64,000 nucleotides of DNA from an uncultured Eubacteriales bacterium (GTDB lineage Bacteria > Bacillota > Clostridia > Christensenellales > Aristaeellaceae), in NCBI GenBank assembly GCA_902781095.1, contig CACZHW010000003.1, forward strand, positions 33,561-97,560. Reading direction: 5' to 3'. The notes under the pieces were generated by a model. The model searched no databases and was not told the DNA's origin. It saw only the letters and a list, made by a program, of their open reading frames with translations. Below are positions 45,597-54,723 of the stretch, in pieces; position 1 is the first letter of the stretch, and each line of letters starts with the position of its first letter. A program made the position numbers and the translations under genes.

Positions 45597-46910
45597 TTGG
45601 GAGTTTCACAAACGTTCGTCGGGGGTATCCATCCACACGAACTGGGAAACGGTAAGCAGGTAACGGGCGCGATTGCCATCGTCGACATGAAGGCGCCCGC
45701 GAAGGTGACGATCCCGCTGTCCCAGCACGTGGGTGCGCCTGCCGAGTGCCTGGTTAAAGTGGGCGATACGGTCAACCTGGGCCAGGTGATCGCCAGCGCG
45801 AAGGGGGCCATTTCCGCGCCTGTGCATGCGTCCGTGTCAGGCAAGGTGGTCGCCGTCGGTCCCGTGACGATTGCCAACGGCAGGAGCGTCACGGCGGTGA
45901 CCATCGAAAACGACTTTGAAGACCGCTGGGACGATTCCGTCAAACCGGTGGAGAACCCGGATGCGGAGAGCATCGCGCGCCTGGCGGCCGAGAAGGGTAT
46001 CGTCGGCATGGGCGGCGCGGCTTTCCCGACCGCCGTCAAGCTGGAGGTTTCCCAGCTCAATCCGCGGCCGGACGTCCTCGTCATCAACGGCAGCGAGTGC
46101 GAACCGTATCTCACCTCGGACCACCGGCTGATGCTGGAGGCTCCGGAGCAGATCATCGACGGCGTCCTGCTGGCCATGAAGGCGACGGGAATCGCCAAGG
46201 CGAAGATCGGTGTTGAGGACAACAAGATGGATGCCGTCGAAGCGCTCCGCGCTGCGGCAAAGGAAGGCGTCGAGGTCGTCGCTCTGCCTGCGAAGTATCC
46301 GCAGGGCTATGAGAAGATGCTGATCTACGCGCTGACGGGCCGCAAGGTGCCCAACGGCGGCCTGCCCTCCGCGGCGCAGTGCGTCGTGATGAACGTGGCG
46401 ACCTGTGCGGCGCTGTCCGCAGCCGTTCGCAGCGGCCGCCCGCTGGTGGACCGCATCGTGACGGTCACGGGCCACGTCGGCAAGCCCGGCAATTACCGGG
46501 TGCGGATCGGCACGCCCCTGATGGACCTCCTTGACGCGGCCGGCGGGCTTGATGCCGACGTCCGCAAGGTCATCGTGGGCGGCCCCATGATGGGCAACAG
46601 CATCCCGTCGCTCGCCATCCCGGTCACCAAGAACTTCGGCGGCCTGCTGGCACTGGCAGAGGAGGGCATTGCGCCGGAAGAGTCCGCGTGCATCCGCTGC
46701 GGCCGCTGCGTGCGCGCCTGCCCGATGGGCCTGATGCCGACCCAGATGGACGCGTATATCCGGCATGACGACATCGAGAACGCTGTCCGCATCGGCGTGC
46801 TCAACTGCATGGAGTGCGGCTCCTGCACGTACGTCTGCCCGGCCAAGCGGGAACTGACGCAGAGCTTCCGGATGGCGAAGGCCATGAACCGGATGAAGAA
46901 CGGCAAGTGA
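45597..46910 (+). CDS. rnfC: Rnf complex subunit RnfC
   Basis: 437 aa. Peripheral NADH-site subunit of the ion-translocating ferredoxin:NAD+ oxidoreductase. IHPHELGNGK and a lipoyl-like N-terminal fold, the NADH/FMN region GIVGMGGAAFPTAVKL and INGSECEPYLTSDHRLM, then two [4Fe-4S] motifs, CIRCGRCVRACP and CMECGSCTYVCP. The start is TTG 45597 behind GGGAGGAG. First gene of rnfCDGEAB. Confidence 0.95.
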   Translation: MGVSQTFVGGIHPHELGNGKQVTGAIAIVDMKAPAKVTIPLSQHVGAPAECLVKVGDTVNLGQVIASAKGAISAPVHASVSGKVVAVGPVTIANGRSVTAVTIENDFEDRWDDSVKPVENPDAESIARLAAEKGIVGMGGAAFPTAVKLEVSQLNPRPDVLVINGSECEPYLTSDHRLMLEAPEQIIDGVLLAMKATGIAKAKIGVEDNKMDAVEALRAAAKEGVEVVALPAKYPQGYEKMLIYALTGRKVPNGGLPSAAQCVVMNVATCAALSAAVRSGRPLVDRIVTVTGHVGKPGNYRVRIGTPLMDLLDAAGGLDADVRKVIVGGPMMGNSIPSLAIPVTKNFGGLLALAEEGIAPEESACIRCGRCVRACPMGLMPTQMDAYIRHDDIENAVRIGVLNCMECGSCTYVCPAKRELTQSFRMAKAMNRMKNGK

Positions 46911-46930
46911 GTCAGGGAGGTGCGAGTGTT

Positions 46931-47872
46931 ATGCAAAAGTTGATTATCTCTTCTTCTCCGCATCTTCGTGACAAAACGACAACGCGGAGCATCATGCAGG
47001 ACGTGTGCATCGCCCTGCTGCCTTCGGTAATCGCGGGCATCCTCTTCTTCGGATACCGCACGGCGCTGATCGTCGTGGTGGCGGTTGCTGCTGCCGTGCT
47101 CAGTGAGCTTCTCTATTGCAAGGCGACGCATCAGAAGAACACCACGGGCGATTTCAGCGCGGTCGTCACCGGCATGCTGCTGGCGATGAACCTGCCGGCC
47201 TCCGCCCCGCTTTGGATGCCGGTCGTCGGCTCCATCATCGCGATCGTCCTGGTCAAGATGATCTTCGGCGGCATCGGCCAGAACTTCGTCAACCCGGCGC
47301 TGCTGGCCCGGGCGATGCTGGCGCTCTCCTGGGCGACCATCATGACGAAGTTCCCGGCGCCCGCTTTCGGCAAACTCGCCGGTGTGGACGCCGTCGCGTC
47401 CGCCACGCCGCTGGCGGACGGCAGCTACAGCATCGGACAGCTGTTCCTGGGGAACATCCCGGGCGTCATCGGCGAGACCTGCAAACTGGCGCTGCTGCTG
47501 GGTGCGGCCTATCTGCTCTGGAAGCAGGTGATCTCCTGGCACATCCCCGCCGCGTTTATCGGCGTGTTTGCGGTGTGCTATCTGATCGGCACGGGATTTG
47601 ACGTCGGCTTCACCGTGAAGCAGATTCTCTCCGGCGGCCTCATCCTGGGCGCGTTTTTCATGGCGACCGATTACTCCACTTCGCCGACGACCGATCTGGG
47701 CAAGCTGATTTTCGGCGCCGGGTGCGGCCTGCTGCTGTTCATCTTCCGCTTTGCGCGCGGCAGCCAGTCGGAGTGGTGCTCCTTTGCCATCCTGCTGATG
47801 AACGTCGTCTCGCCGCTCATCGAGCGCGTGACGATGCCGAAGAGCTTTGGGGAGGTCAGCAAGCATGAATGA
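46931..47872 (+). CDS. rnfD: Rnf complex subunit RnfD
   Basis: 313 aa membrane subunit with about nine to ten hydrophobic helices. The covalent FMN site is expected at Thr159 in VDAVASATPLADG, which matches the DxVSGAT-type motif with Ala for Gly. MATDYSTSPTT is the conserved late segment. The ApbE lipoprotein at 11.4 kb is the likely flavin transferase. ATG 46931 follows GGGAGGTGCG; it overlaps rnfG by 8 bases. Confidence 0.93.
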   Translation: MQKLIISSSPHLRDKTTTRSIMQDVCIALLPSVIAGILFFGYRTALIVVVAVAAAVLSELLYCKATHQKNTTGDFSAVVTGMLLAMNLPASAPLWMPVVGSIIAIVLVKMIFGGIGQNFVNPALLARAMLALSWATIMTKFPAPAFGKLAGVDAVASATPLADGSYSIGQLFLGNIPGVIGETCKLALLLGAAYLLWKQVISWHIPAAFIGVFAVCYLIGTGFDVGFTVKQILSGGLILGAFFMATDYSTSPTTDLGKLIFGAGCGLLLFIFRFARGSQSEWCSFAILLMNVVSPLIERVTMPKSFGEVSKHE

Positions 47873-49793
47873 TATTTTGAAACTGGGCGTTCGCTTGTTC
47901 CTGTTTTCCCTCATCGCCGCGGCGGCGCTGGCGGTAACCAACGAAGTGACGAAGGGCCCGATCGCGGAGCAGAAGCTGGCGGCCAAGAAAGCCGCACTCA
48001 GCACGGTCCTGCCCGGGTGCGAGTACGAACAGATTGAATTTGAGAATCTTGCCGAAGGCAGCGAGCTCGACGAAATCTTCGTCGGCAAGGATGCCTCCGG
48101 CGAAATCAAGGGCTATGCGCTGTCCGCTTCCCCGCAGGGCTACGGCGGAGAGATCCCGATTACGATGGGCGTCAGCACCGAAGGCCACGTGACGCAGGTT
48201 TACGTCGGCGCCCTGCAGGAGACTGCGGGTCTGGGCAGCCGCGTCGGCGAGGACGCTTTCAAGGAGCAGTTCATCGGCATCGCGGCGGATCCCGACACGC
48301 TGCGCACGGACGTCGACAAGATTTCCGGCGCGTCCGTGTCGTCCGGCGCTTTCCTGAACGCCAGCGAGCAGATCCTTGCGTACACGAAGGGTACGCTGGG
48401 CATCGAGCCCAAGGCGGGCGACAAGGACGCGATCCTCGCGGCTGCCGCGGCGGCCAACGGCGGCGCGGAAGCAGAAGGGGAAGCCGCTGAGGCGGCCGAG
48501 ACGGAAGCGGCCGCCGCAGGCGCAACGGTTTACGACGTGACCGGTTTCCAACCCTTCAAGGTCGCCATCGAACTGGACGGCGAGGGCAAGATCGTGAGCG
48601 TCAGCGTGCCGGAACACAATGAAACGCCGGGCCTGGGCGCGGATCTCATCGCGGACGAAGCAGTGCTGGGCGCGCTTATCGGACAGAACATTGAGGACGC
48701 GAAGATTGACGTGAAGGCCGGCGTGACGCTGACCAGCAACGCGATCAACGACGCGCTCAGGCAGGCCGCTTCCGCGGGGAGCGAAGAAGCCGGCGCGGCC
48801 GTGCCCGGTGATCCCTACACCGTCAAGGGCATGAACAAGTTCACCGTTTATCTGGACATCGCGGACGGCAAAATCGCCTCCATCAGCGTGCCGGAACACA
48901 GCGAGACGCCGGGCTTCGGCGCGGATCTGCTGACCGAGGAAGCGCTGGCGGTTTACGCCGGCCAGGATCTGGCGGATGCGAAGGTTGACGTAAAGGCCGG
49001 CGTGACGCTGACCAGCAACGCGCTCGCCGCCGCACTGGATCAGGCGGCCGCGGTCAACGGCATCGACAGAAAGAAGGCAGAGGACGCCCAGCCGGAACAG
49101 ACAGAAGAAGCCGAGAAGGCAGAAGAGCCGGAACCGGCAGCGGAAGAAGCCCCTGCCGCCGATGAGGCGCCCGTTGAAGAGGCCCCCGCAGCGGAAGAAG
49201 CGCCCGCAGTGGTAGAAGCGCCTGCGGAGGGAAGCGCGAAGACCTACGAGGTGACGGGCTTCCAGCCGATGAAGGTTGAAATCGCGCTGGACGGCGAAGG
49301 AAAGATCGCGAGCGTCAGCGTGCCGGAGCATAACGAGACGCCCGGCTTGGGCGCGGACCTGATCGCGGACGCCGCCATTTTCGAGGCGCTGGTCGGACAG
49401 AACATTGCAGACGCGAAGATCGACGTGAAGGCCGGCGTGACGCTGACCAGCAACGCGATCAACGACGCGCTGGCCAAGGCCGCGGCAGAAGCTGCCCCCG
49501 CGACGGAAGAAGCGCCTGCGGAGGGAAGCACGAAGACCTACGAGGTGACGGGCTTCCAGCCGATGAAGGTTGAAATCGCGCTGGACGGCGAGGGCAAGAT
49601 CGTAAGCGTCAGCGTGCCGGAGCACAATGAGACGCCCGGCCTGGGCGCGGACCTGATCGCGGACGAAGCGGTGCTGGGCGCGCTGGTTGGACAGAGCATC
49701 GCGGACGCGAAGATCGACGTGAAGGCCGGCGTGACGCTGACCAGCAATGCGATCAACGACGCGCTTGCGCAGGCGGCAGGGGAGGCGAAATAA
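47865..49793 (+). CDS. rnfG: RnfG subunit with four extra FMN-domain-like repeats
   Basis: 642 aa, about three times a normal RnfG. Residues 1-190 are standard: an N-terminal membrane helix (LGVRLFLFSLIAAAALAVTNEVT), ETAGLGSRV, and the flavinylation motif DKISGAS with Ser157 as acceptor. Then come four domains of about 85 residues starting at 221, 316, 459 and 557, each with GxxxxxVxxxLDGEGKI, VPEHNETPGLGADL and DVKAGVTLTSNA. In these the D, G and T of the ApbE site remain (T288, T381, T526, T624) but the SGAT core has become AGVT. A Glu/Pro/Ala linker separates repeats 2 and 3. All lie outside the membrane. Confidence 0.92.
   Translation: MNDILKLGVRLFLFSLIAAAALAVTNEVTKGPIAEQKLAAKKAALSTVLPGCEYEQIEFENLAEGSELDEIFVGKDASGEIKGYALSASPQGYGGEIPITMGVSTEGHVTQVYVGALQETAGLGSRVGEDAFKEQFIGIAADPDTLRTDVDKISGASVSSGAFLNASEQILAYTKGTLGIEPKAGDKDAILAAAAAANGGAEAEGEAAEAAETEAAAAGATVYDVTGFQPFKVAIELDGEGKIVSVSVPEHNETPGLGADLIADEAVLGALIGQNIEDAKIDVKAGVTLTSNAINDALRQAASAGSEEAGAAVPGDPYTVKGMNKFTVYLDIADGKIASISVPEHSETPGFGADLLTEEALAVYAGQDLADAKVDVKAGVTLTSNALAAALDQAAAVNGIDRKKAEDAQPEQTEEAEKAEEPEPAAEEAPAADEAPVEEAPAAEEAPAVVEAPAEGSAKTYEVTGFQPMKVEIALDGEGKIASVSVPEHNETPGLGADLIADAAIFEALVGQNIADAKIDVKAGVTLTSNAINDALAKAAAEAAPATEEAPAEGSTKTYEVTGFQPMKVEIALDGEGKIVSVSVPEHNETPGLGADLIADEAVLGALVGQSIADAKIDVKAGVTLTSNAINDALAQAAGEAK
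48525..49790 (+). repeat. Four tandem FMN-binding-like domain repeats in rnfG
   Basis: Repeat starts at 48525, 48810, 49239 and 49533 (periods 285, 429 and 294 bases; the 429 includes a low-complexity linker). Repeats 3 and 4 are nearly identical at the DNA level over most of their length, indicating a recent duplication or gene conversion. Repeat 2 is the most diverged (VKGMNKFTVYLDIADGK). Confidence 0.9.
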
Positions 49794-49796
49794 GCG

Positions 49797-50393
49797 ATGA
49801 AAGATCTGGTCAGAATTTTCAAGAACGGTCTGTTGGATGAGAACCCGACATTCCGTATGGTGCTGGGCACCTGCCCGACGCTGGCCATCACGACCGCGGC
49901 CAGCAACGGCATCGGCATGGGCCTGGCGGCAACCTTCGTTCTCGTGTTCTCGAACCTCGTCATCTCCCTGCTGCGGAAGATGATCCCGGACGAAATCCGC
50001 ATTCCCGCGTTTATCGTGGTCATCGCGACGTTCGTTACGATCGTGCAGCTGGTGATCAAGGCTTATCTGCCCGCGCTGGACGAATCGCTGGGCCTGTTCA
50101 TCCCGCTCATCGTCGTCAACTGCATCATCTTCGCCAGGGCGGAATCCTTCGCCTTCAAGAATCCGCCGCTGCCCTCCATCGCGGACGGACTGGGCATGGG
50201 ACTCGGCTTCACCTGGGCGATCACGTTCATCTCCAGCGTCCGTGAGATCTTCGGCGCCGGCACCTGGTTCGGCATGCAGGTGATGCCAGAGAGCTACGTC
50301 CCCATGGGGATTCTGGTTCGTCCCGCAGGCGGCTTTATCGTGTTCGGTCTGGCGATCGTGCTGATGAATGCCGTCATGCCGAAGAAAGCGTAA
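49797..50393 (+). CDS. rnfE: Rnf complex subunit RnfE
   Basis: 198 aa integral membrane subunit of the RnfA/E pair. NGLLDENPTFRMVLGTCPTLAITTAA is the family start; VNCIIFARAESFAFKN contains the Cys involved in the intramembrane iron site of this family. Begins 3 bases after rnfG; about six helices. Confidence 0.95.
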   Translation: MKDLVRIFKNGLLDENPTFRMVLGTCPTLAITTAASNGIGMGLAATFVLVFSNLVISLLRKMIPDEIRIPAFIVVIATFVTIVQLVIKAYLPALDESLGLFIPLIVVNCIIFARAESFAFKNPPLPSIADGLGMGLGFTWAITFISSVREIFGAGTWFGMQVMPESYVPMGILVRPAGGFIVFGLAIVLMNAVMPKKA

Positions 50394-50405
50394 GGAGGGA
50401 AGAGC

Positions 50406-50984
50406 ATGCTGTCTGATATCCTGGCGGTCATGATCGGCGCCATCTTCGTCAACAACTTTGTCATGTCCAGATTCCTCGGAATCTGTCCCTTCCTCGGCGT
50501 ATCCAAGAAGCTGGAAACGGCCTTCGGCATGGGCATGGCCGTCACCTTCGTTATGGCTATCGCCTCTCTCGTCTCCTATCTGGTCAACGCGTTTGTCCTG
50601 ATTCCGCTCGACATGGAGTACCTGCAGACGATCGCGTTCATCCTCGTCATCGCGGTGCTCGTGCAGATCGTCGAGATGGCGCTCAAGAAGATGGTTCCGT
50701 CGCTGTATCAGGCGCTGGGCGTCTACCTGCCGCTGATCACGACGAACTGCGCGGTGCTCGGCGTCGCCCAGCTCAACGTGACGGAAGGCTATGGCCTCGT
50801 CCTGTCGGTTGTCAACGGCGTGGCGTCCGCGCTCGGCTATACGCTGGCGATCTGCCTGTTCGCCGGCATCCGGGAGCGCCTGTCGATCGGCAACCTGCCG
50901 AAGTGGATGGAAGGCTTCCCCGGTGCGCTGATTGCCGCAGGCCTGATGGCCGTCGCGTTCAACGGCTTCAGCGGACTGATCTGA
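50406..50984 (+). CDS. rnfA: Rnf complex subunit RnfA
   Basis: 192 aa, about six membrane helices, homologous to RnfE in inverted topology. NNFVMSRFLGICPFLGVSKKLETA and PLITTNCAVLGVAQLN carry the conserved Cys residues. Follows rnfE by 12 bases behind AAGGAGGGAAG. Confidence 0.96.
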   Translation: MLSDILAVMIGAIFVNNFVMSRFLGICPFLGVSKKLETAFGMGMAVTFVMAIASLVSYLVNAFVLIPLDMEYLQTIAFILVIAVLVQIVEMALKKMVPSLYQALGVYLPLITTNCAVLGVAQLNVTEGYGLVLSVVNGVASALGYTLAICLFAGIRERLSIGNLPKWMEGFPGALIAAGLMAVAFNGFSGLI

Positions 50985-51010
50985 CGCTAGGAAGCAGGGA
51001 GGAATAAGAA

Positions 51011-52120
51011 GTGAGTATTGGTGCGATTGTTATCGCCGCCGTCGTTCTCGGCGTAATGGGCCTGATCTTCGGCGCGCTGCTCGGCGTAACCGGCCGGGTC
51101 TTCGCGATCGAAACCAACCCCAAGATCGGCGAACTGCGCGCGGTGCTGCCCGGCGCCAACTGCGGCGCCTGCGGCTTCCCCGGCTGTGACGGCTATGCAT
51201 CCGCCGTCGCGGAAGGAAAAGCAGAGATCGGAATGTGTGCGCCCGGCGGCGCCGATGCGGCCGCCAAGATGGGCGCGATCATGGGCATCGCCGCCGGTGT
51301 CGGTGCCCGTCAGGTGGCGACCGTTGCCTGCCAGGGCTACGGCGACCACTGCGCGCCCAAGGCGGAATACGAAGGCCTGCACGACTGTGTCGCGGCCTCG
51401 CTGGTCAACAGCGGGACCAAGGCCTGCCAGTATGCCTGCCTCGGCCTGGGCACTTGCGAGCGCGTCTGCCCGTTTGACGCCATCCACGTCGATCCGGTGA
51501 AGAAGATCGCTGTCGTCGACGAGGAGAAGTGCCAGGCCTGCAAGAAGTGCGTCGCGGCCTGCCCGCAGCACGTGCTGGTGATGCGGCCCGCTGAGCGCGC
51601 CGTTTCCGTTGGCTGCCACAACCCGGAGAAGGGCATGGCGCTGAAGGAGAAGTGCGACCGTGCGTGCGTCGCCTGCGAAGCCTGCGTGAAGGCCTGCCCG
51701 TTCGGCGCTATCCACATGGAAAACGGCGTACCGGTAACCGATTACGAGCTCTGCGTTGGCTGCATGGCCTGCGTCGACGCCTGCCCGACGGGCGCGATGG
51801 AAGGCAACCTGAAGGCGCGTAAAGAGGCGTACATCGATCCGGACAAGTGCATCGGCTGCACGATCTGCGCGAAGCAGTGCAAGTTCGACGCGATCGAGGG
51901 CGAGCTGAAGAAGAAGCACAAGGTGCTCGGCGCCTGCACGGGCTGCGGTCTGTGCGCGGCCAAGTGCCCGAAGAAGGCCATCACCATGCGCGACCGCCGC
52001 GCGCCCCGGAACAAGATGGACAAGGTCAAGAAGGCGCCGGCGCCGAAGCCGGCAGCTGCGGCTGCCAAGCCCGCCGCACCCAAGGCGCCTGAAGCCGCGC
52101 CCGAGAAGAAGGAATCCTGA
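51011..52120 (+). CDS. rnfB: Rnf complex subunit RnfB
   Basis: 369 aa, the ferredoxin-facing subunit. An N-terminal membrane helix (AIVIAAVVLGVMGLIFGALLG) is followed by the Fe-S domain CGACGFPGCDGYA with later cysteines, then several ferredoxin-like motifs (CQYACLGLGTCERVCP, CQACKKCVAACP, CVACEACVKACP, CVGCMACVDACP, CIGCTICAKQC, CTGCGLCAAKCP), so many [4Fe-4S] clusters are expected. The last 30 residues are an Ala/Pro/Lys-rich tail. GTG start at 51011 behind GGGAGGAATAAGAA. Last gene of the operon. Confidence 0.96.
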   Translation: MSIGAIVIAAVVLGVMGLIFGALLGVTGRVFAIETNPKIGELRAVLPGANCGACGFPGCDGYASAVAEGKAEIGMCAPGGADAAAKMGAIMGIAAGVGARQVATVACQGYGDHCAPKAEYEGLHDCVAASLVNSGTKACQYACLGLGTCERVCPFDAIHVDPVKKIAVVDEEKCQACKKCVAACPQHVLVMRPAERAVSVGCHNPEKGMALKEKCDRACVACEACVKACPFGAIHMENGVPVTDYELCVGCMACVDACPTGAMEGNLKARKEAYIDPDKCIGCTICAKQCKFDAIEGELKKKHKVLGACTGCGLCAAKCPKKAITMRDRRAPRNKMDKVKKAPAPKPAAAAAKPAAPKAPEAAPEKKES

Positions 52121-52133
52121 ACCTGAACACGGA

Positions 52134-52161
52134 ACCGGAGGGACGTGATCGTCCCTCCGGT
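52134..52161 (+). terminator. Terminator of the rnf operon
   Basis: Perfect 12-bp stem ACCGGAGGGACG/CGTCCCTCCGGT with TGAT loop; only a short CATTT follows, so read-through into glyA is possible. Confidence 0.7.
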
Positions 52162-52181
52162 CATTTAGAAGGAGGAAGGCC

Positions 52182-53435
52182 ATGATTGATCTGAAGACGG
52201 TTGCCGCGTTCGATCCCGAAGTTGCGGCCGCCATGGAACAGGAACTGCAAAGACAGAGGGAGCATCTGGAGCTGATCGCTTCCGAGAACTTCGTCAGCCC
52301 GGCTGTGCTGGCGGCAATGGGATCCCACCTGACCAACAAGTACGCGGAGGGTTATCCGGGACACCGCTATTACGGCGGATGCCAGTACGTGGACGTCGTG
52401 GAGCAGCTGGCCATTGACCGGGCCAAGGCACTCTTTCACGCGGAACACGCGAATGTGCAGCCGCATTCCGGCGCGCAGGCCAACATGGCCGTGTACTTCG
52501 CCATGCTGAATCCCGGCGACACGGTGATGGGGATGAACCTCTCGCACGGAGGACACCTGACCCACGGCAGCCCCGTGAACATGTCCGGCAAGTACTTCCA
52601 TTTCGAGGCGTACGGCGTCACGGAAGAGGAGGAGGTCATCGACTACGGCGACCTGGAGAAGCGTGCGCTGGAAATCCGCCCGAAGCTGATCGTCGCGGGC
52701 GCCTCCGCCTATCCCAGGGTCATCGATTTCAAGCGGCTGCGTGAGATCTGCGACCGCGCCGGCTGCCTGCTGATGGTGGATATGGCGCACATCGCCGGCC
52801 TGGTCGCGGCGGGCGAGCACCCCTCGCCGGTTCCTTACGCGGATTTCGTGACGACGACGACACACAAGACGCTGCGCGGGCCGAGGGGCGGCATGATCCT
52901 GTGCCGCGCCGAGTACGCCAAGCAGATCGACAAGGCGATTTTCCCCGGGACGCAGGGCGGCCCGCTGGAGCATGTGATCGCCGGCAAGGCGGTCTGCTTC
53001 AAAGAGGCGATGTCGGACGGCTTTAAGGCCTATCAGCACCAGATCGTCCTGAACGCGAAAGCAATGGCGGAGCAGTTCGCGCGGGAGGGCATCCGGCTCG
53101 TCTCCGGCGGAACGGACAACCACCTGATGCTGCTGGACCTGACCGGCACGGAGGTGACCGGCAAGGAGCTGGAAACCCTGCTGGGGCAGGCGAACATCAC
53201 CGTCAACAAGAACACGATCCCCAAGGAGACGCGCAGCCCGTTTGTGACCAGCGGCGTACGCGTGGGCACGCCGGCCGTCACCACCCGCGGCATGAAGGAA
53301 GACGTCATGCGGGAGATCGCCTCCATGATCGCCCGGATTACCCGGGAGAAGGATGCGGCAGTGGAGCCGGTGAAGGCCCGCGTGCTGGAGATTTGCAAGG
53401 CTTATCCGCTGTATCCCGACTGCGTGGTGGGCTGA
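52182..53435 (+). CDS. glyA: Serine hydroxymethyltransferase
   Basis: 417 aa PLP enzyme converting serine and tetrahydrofolate to glycine and methylene-[58 protein letters not shown], and the PLP lysine in [16 protein letters not shown] are all intact. Normal length. AAGGAGGAAGGCC precedes ATG 52182. Confidence 0.98.
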   Translation: MIDLKTVAAFDPEVAAAMEQELQRQREHLELIASENFVSPAVLAAMGSHLTNKYAEGYPGHRYYGGCQYVDVVEQLAIDRAKALFHAEHANVQPHSGAQANMAVYFAMLNPGDTVMGMNLSHGGHLTHGSPVNMSGKYFHFEAYGVTEEEEVIDYGDLEKRALEIRPKLIVAGASAYPRVIDFKRLREICDRAGCLLMVDMAHIAGLVAAGEHPSPVPYADFVTTTTHKTLRGPRGGMILCRAEYAKQIDKAIFPGTQGGPLEHVIAGKAVCFKEAMSDGFKAYQHQIVLNAKAMAEQFAREGIRLVSGGTDNHLMLLDLTGTEVTGKELETLLGQANITVNKNTIPKETRSPFVTSGVRVGTPAVTTRGMKEDVMREIASMIARITREKDAAVEPVKARVLEICKAYPLYPDCVVG

Positions 53436-53472
53436 AGGTTTCCCTTTCCCTGATGCGGAACTGAACGGAGAA

Positions 53473-53524
53473 CAGGCGCCCCGGGGCGGAGCATCAACAA
53501 AGCTCGCTCCGGGGCGCGTTTTGT
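53473..53524 (+). terminator. Terminator after glyA
   Basis: GCGCCCCGG and GGAGC on the left pair with GCTC and CCGGGGCGC on the right (small bulges), followed by TTTT. Confidence 0.75.
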
Positions 53525-53551
53525 GCATTTCACAAAAGATACGTAAACCGA

Positions 53552-53580
53552 TTGACAGAATAACAGGGCACAACTATAAT
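53552..53580 (+). promoter_or_regulatory. Consensus promoter upstream of the lysine riboswitch
   Basis: TTGACA at 53552-53557, 17-nt spacer, TATAAT at 53575-53580. Confidence 0.88.
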
Positions 53581-53589
53581 ACCGACAAT

Positions 53590-53772
53590 CGGTGCGAGCC
53601 GATGAATAGAGGCGCGGTGAACAAGAGTAGCGTTCCGGAGCAACGCCCGGCGATGAAGGACGCGAAAGGGGAAACCGCCGAAATGCGCAGGCGCCGGGCA
53701 GGCGGCGCGCGTTGGCTGCAGGAACAATATTTCTGCGGCTGTCATGGTTAGGCCATGGAGCGCTATTCAGAG
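53590..53772 (+). promoter_or_regulatory. Lysine riboswitch (L box)
   Basis: The leader contains the L-box core in order: ATAGAGGCGCGG, CAAGAGTAGCG, GAAAGGGGAAACCGCCGAA, GTTGGCTGCAGG, GGCTGTCATGG and GGAGCGCTATTC. P1 forms between GAATAG (53604-53609) and CTATTC (53763-53768). It is followed by a terminator hairpin and then the ABC importer genes, so lysine binding should stop transcription and repress uptake. Confidence 0.92.
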
Positions 53773-53792
53773 TTTCATATACGAATATGGAG

Positions 53793-53825
53793 CGATGAAT
53801 GGACGAAGGCCATCGTCGTTTTTTT
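53793..53825 (+). terminator. Expression-platform terminator of the lysine riboswitch
   Basis: CGATGAATGG (53793-53802) pairs with CCATCGTCG (53810-53818) with one bulged A, followed by seven T. The start codon of the transporter gene lies 24 bases downstream. Confidence 0.8.
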
Positions 53826-53848
53826 GTTGAAGAAGAGGAGGCAAACCA

Positions 53849-54655
53849 ATGAAGAGGACAATGATCGTCGCGTTTTTCCTGGCCCTGGTACTGACGCTTG
53901 GCTGCGCTGCTGCGGACACCCTGCGCGTCGGCATGGAGTGCGGCTACGCCCCGTACAACTGGCACCAGATCGAGCAGACGGAGTTCACGGCGCCCATCTC
54001 GGACGGGAGCGGCTACGCGGACGGCTACGACGTGCAGATCGCCCGCCGCATCGCCGATGCGCTGGGCATGGACCTGGAAGTGGTGAAGACCGAGTGGGAT
54101 GGCCTGACCATGAGCCTGGTCAGCGGCAACATCGATCTCATCATCGCCGGCATGAGCCCCACGGCGGAGCGCAAGATGACGATCGACTTTACGGACAATT
54201 ACTACCAGAGCGAGCTGGTGGTCGTCGTCAAGAAGGATGGACCCTACGCGAACGCCACGGCCCTCTCCGATTTCTCGGGCGCCACGGTCGTAGCGCAGCT
54301 CAACACCTTCCACGACACGGTGATCGACCAGATCCCGGGCGTCAATCACGGCATGGCGATGGAAACCTTCCCGGCGATGGTCGTCGCGCTGCGTGCGGGT
54401 GCAATCGACGGGTACGTCGCGGAGCGCCCCGGCGCGGAAGCGGACACGCTGGCCAACCCGGAACTGACCTACGTCCAGTTCGCGGACGGACAGGGATTTG
54501 AGGCCTCGGAAGACGATACGGCGATCGCGGTCGGTCTGGTTTACGGCAGCCCCTACAAGGATGCCATCAACGAACTGCTTGCGTCCATTTCGGAGGAAGA
54601 GCGCGTTCAGCTGATGCTGGATGCCACCGCACGGCAGCCGCTGGTATCGGAATAA
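53849..54655 (+). CDS. Amino-acid ABC transporter substrate-binding protein (probably lysine)
   Basis: 268 aa periplasmic-binding-protein type 2. N-terminal signal peptide (MKRTMIVAFFLALVLTLGCAAA); the C20 context TLGC is an imperfect lipobox, so lipid anchoring is uncertain. LRVGMECGYAPYNW, GYDVQIARRIADALGMDLEVVKTEWDGL, SGNIDLIIAGMSPTAERK and FTDNYYQSELVVVVKK are standard. Lysine specificity is inferred from the riboswitch in its leader. AGAGGAGGC precedes ATG 53849. Confidence 0.92.
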   Translation: MKRTMIVAFFLALVLTLGCAAADTLRVGMECGYAPYNWHQIEQTEFTAPISDGSGYADGYDVQIARRIADALGMDLEVVKTEWDGLTMSLVSGNIDLIIAGMSPTAERKMTIDFTDNYYQSELVVVVKKDGPYANATALSDFSGATVVAQLNTFHDTVIDQIPGVNHGMAMETFPAMVVALRAGAIDGYVAERPGAEADTLANPELTYVQFADGQGFEASEDDTAIAVGLVYGSPYKDAINELLASISEEERVQLMLDATARQPLVSE

Positions 54656-54666
54656 CCGGGACAGAT

Positions 54667-54689
54667 TCCCCCGCCATGCGGGGGATTTT
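54667..54689 (+). terminator. Hairpin between binding protein and permease genes
   Basis: Eight-bp stem TCCCCCGC/GCGGGGGA (54667-54674, 54678-54685) with loop CAT and TTTT. Its position suggests partial termination, giving more binding protein than permease. Confidence 0.65.
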
Positions 54690-54723
54690 CCCTGTATCAT
54701 CACTTTGAGAGGATTTGTTTCAT

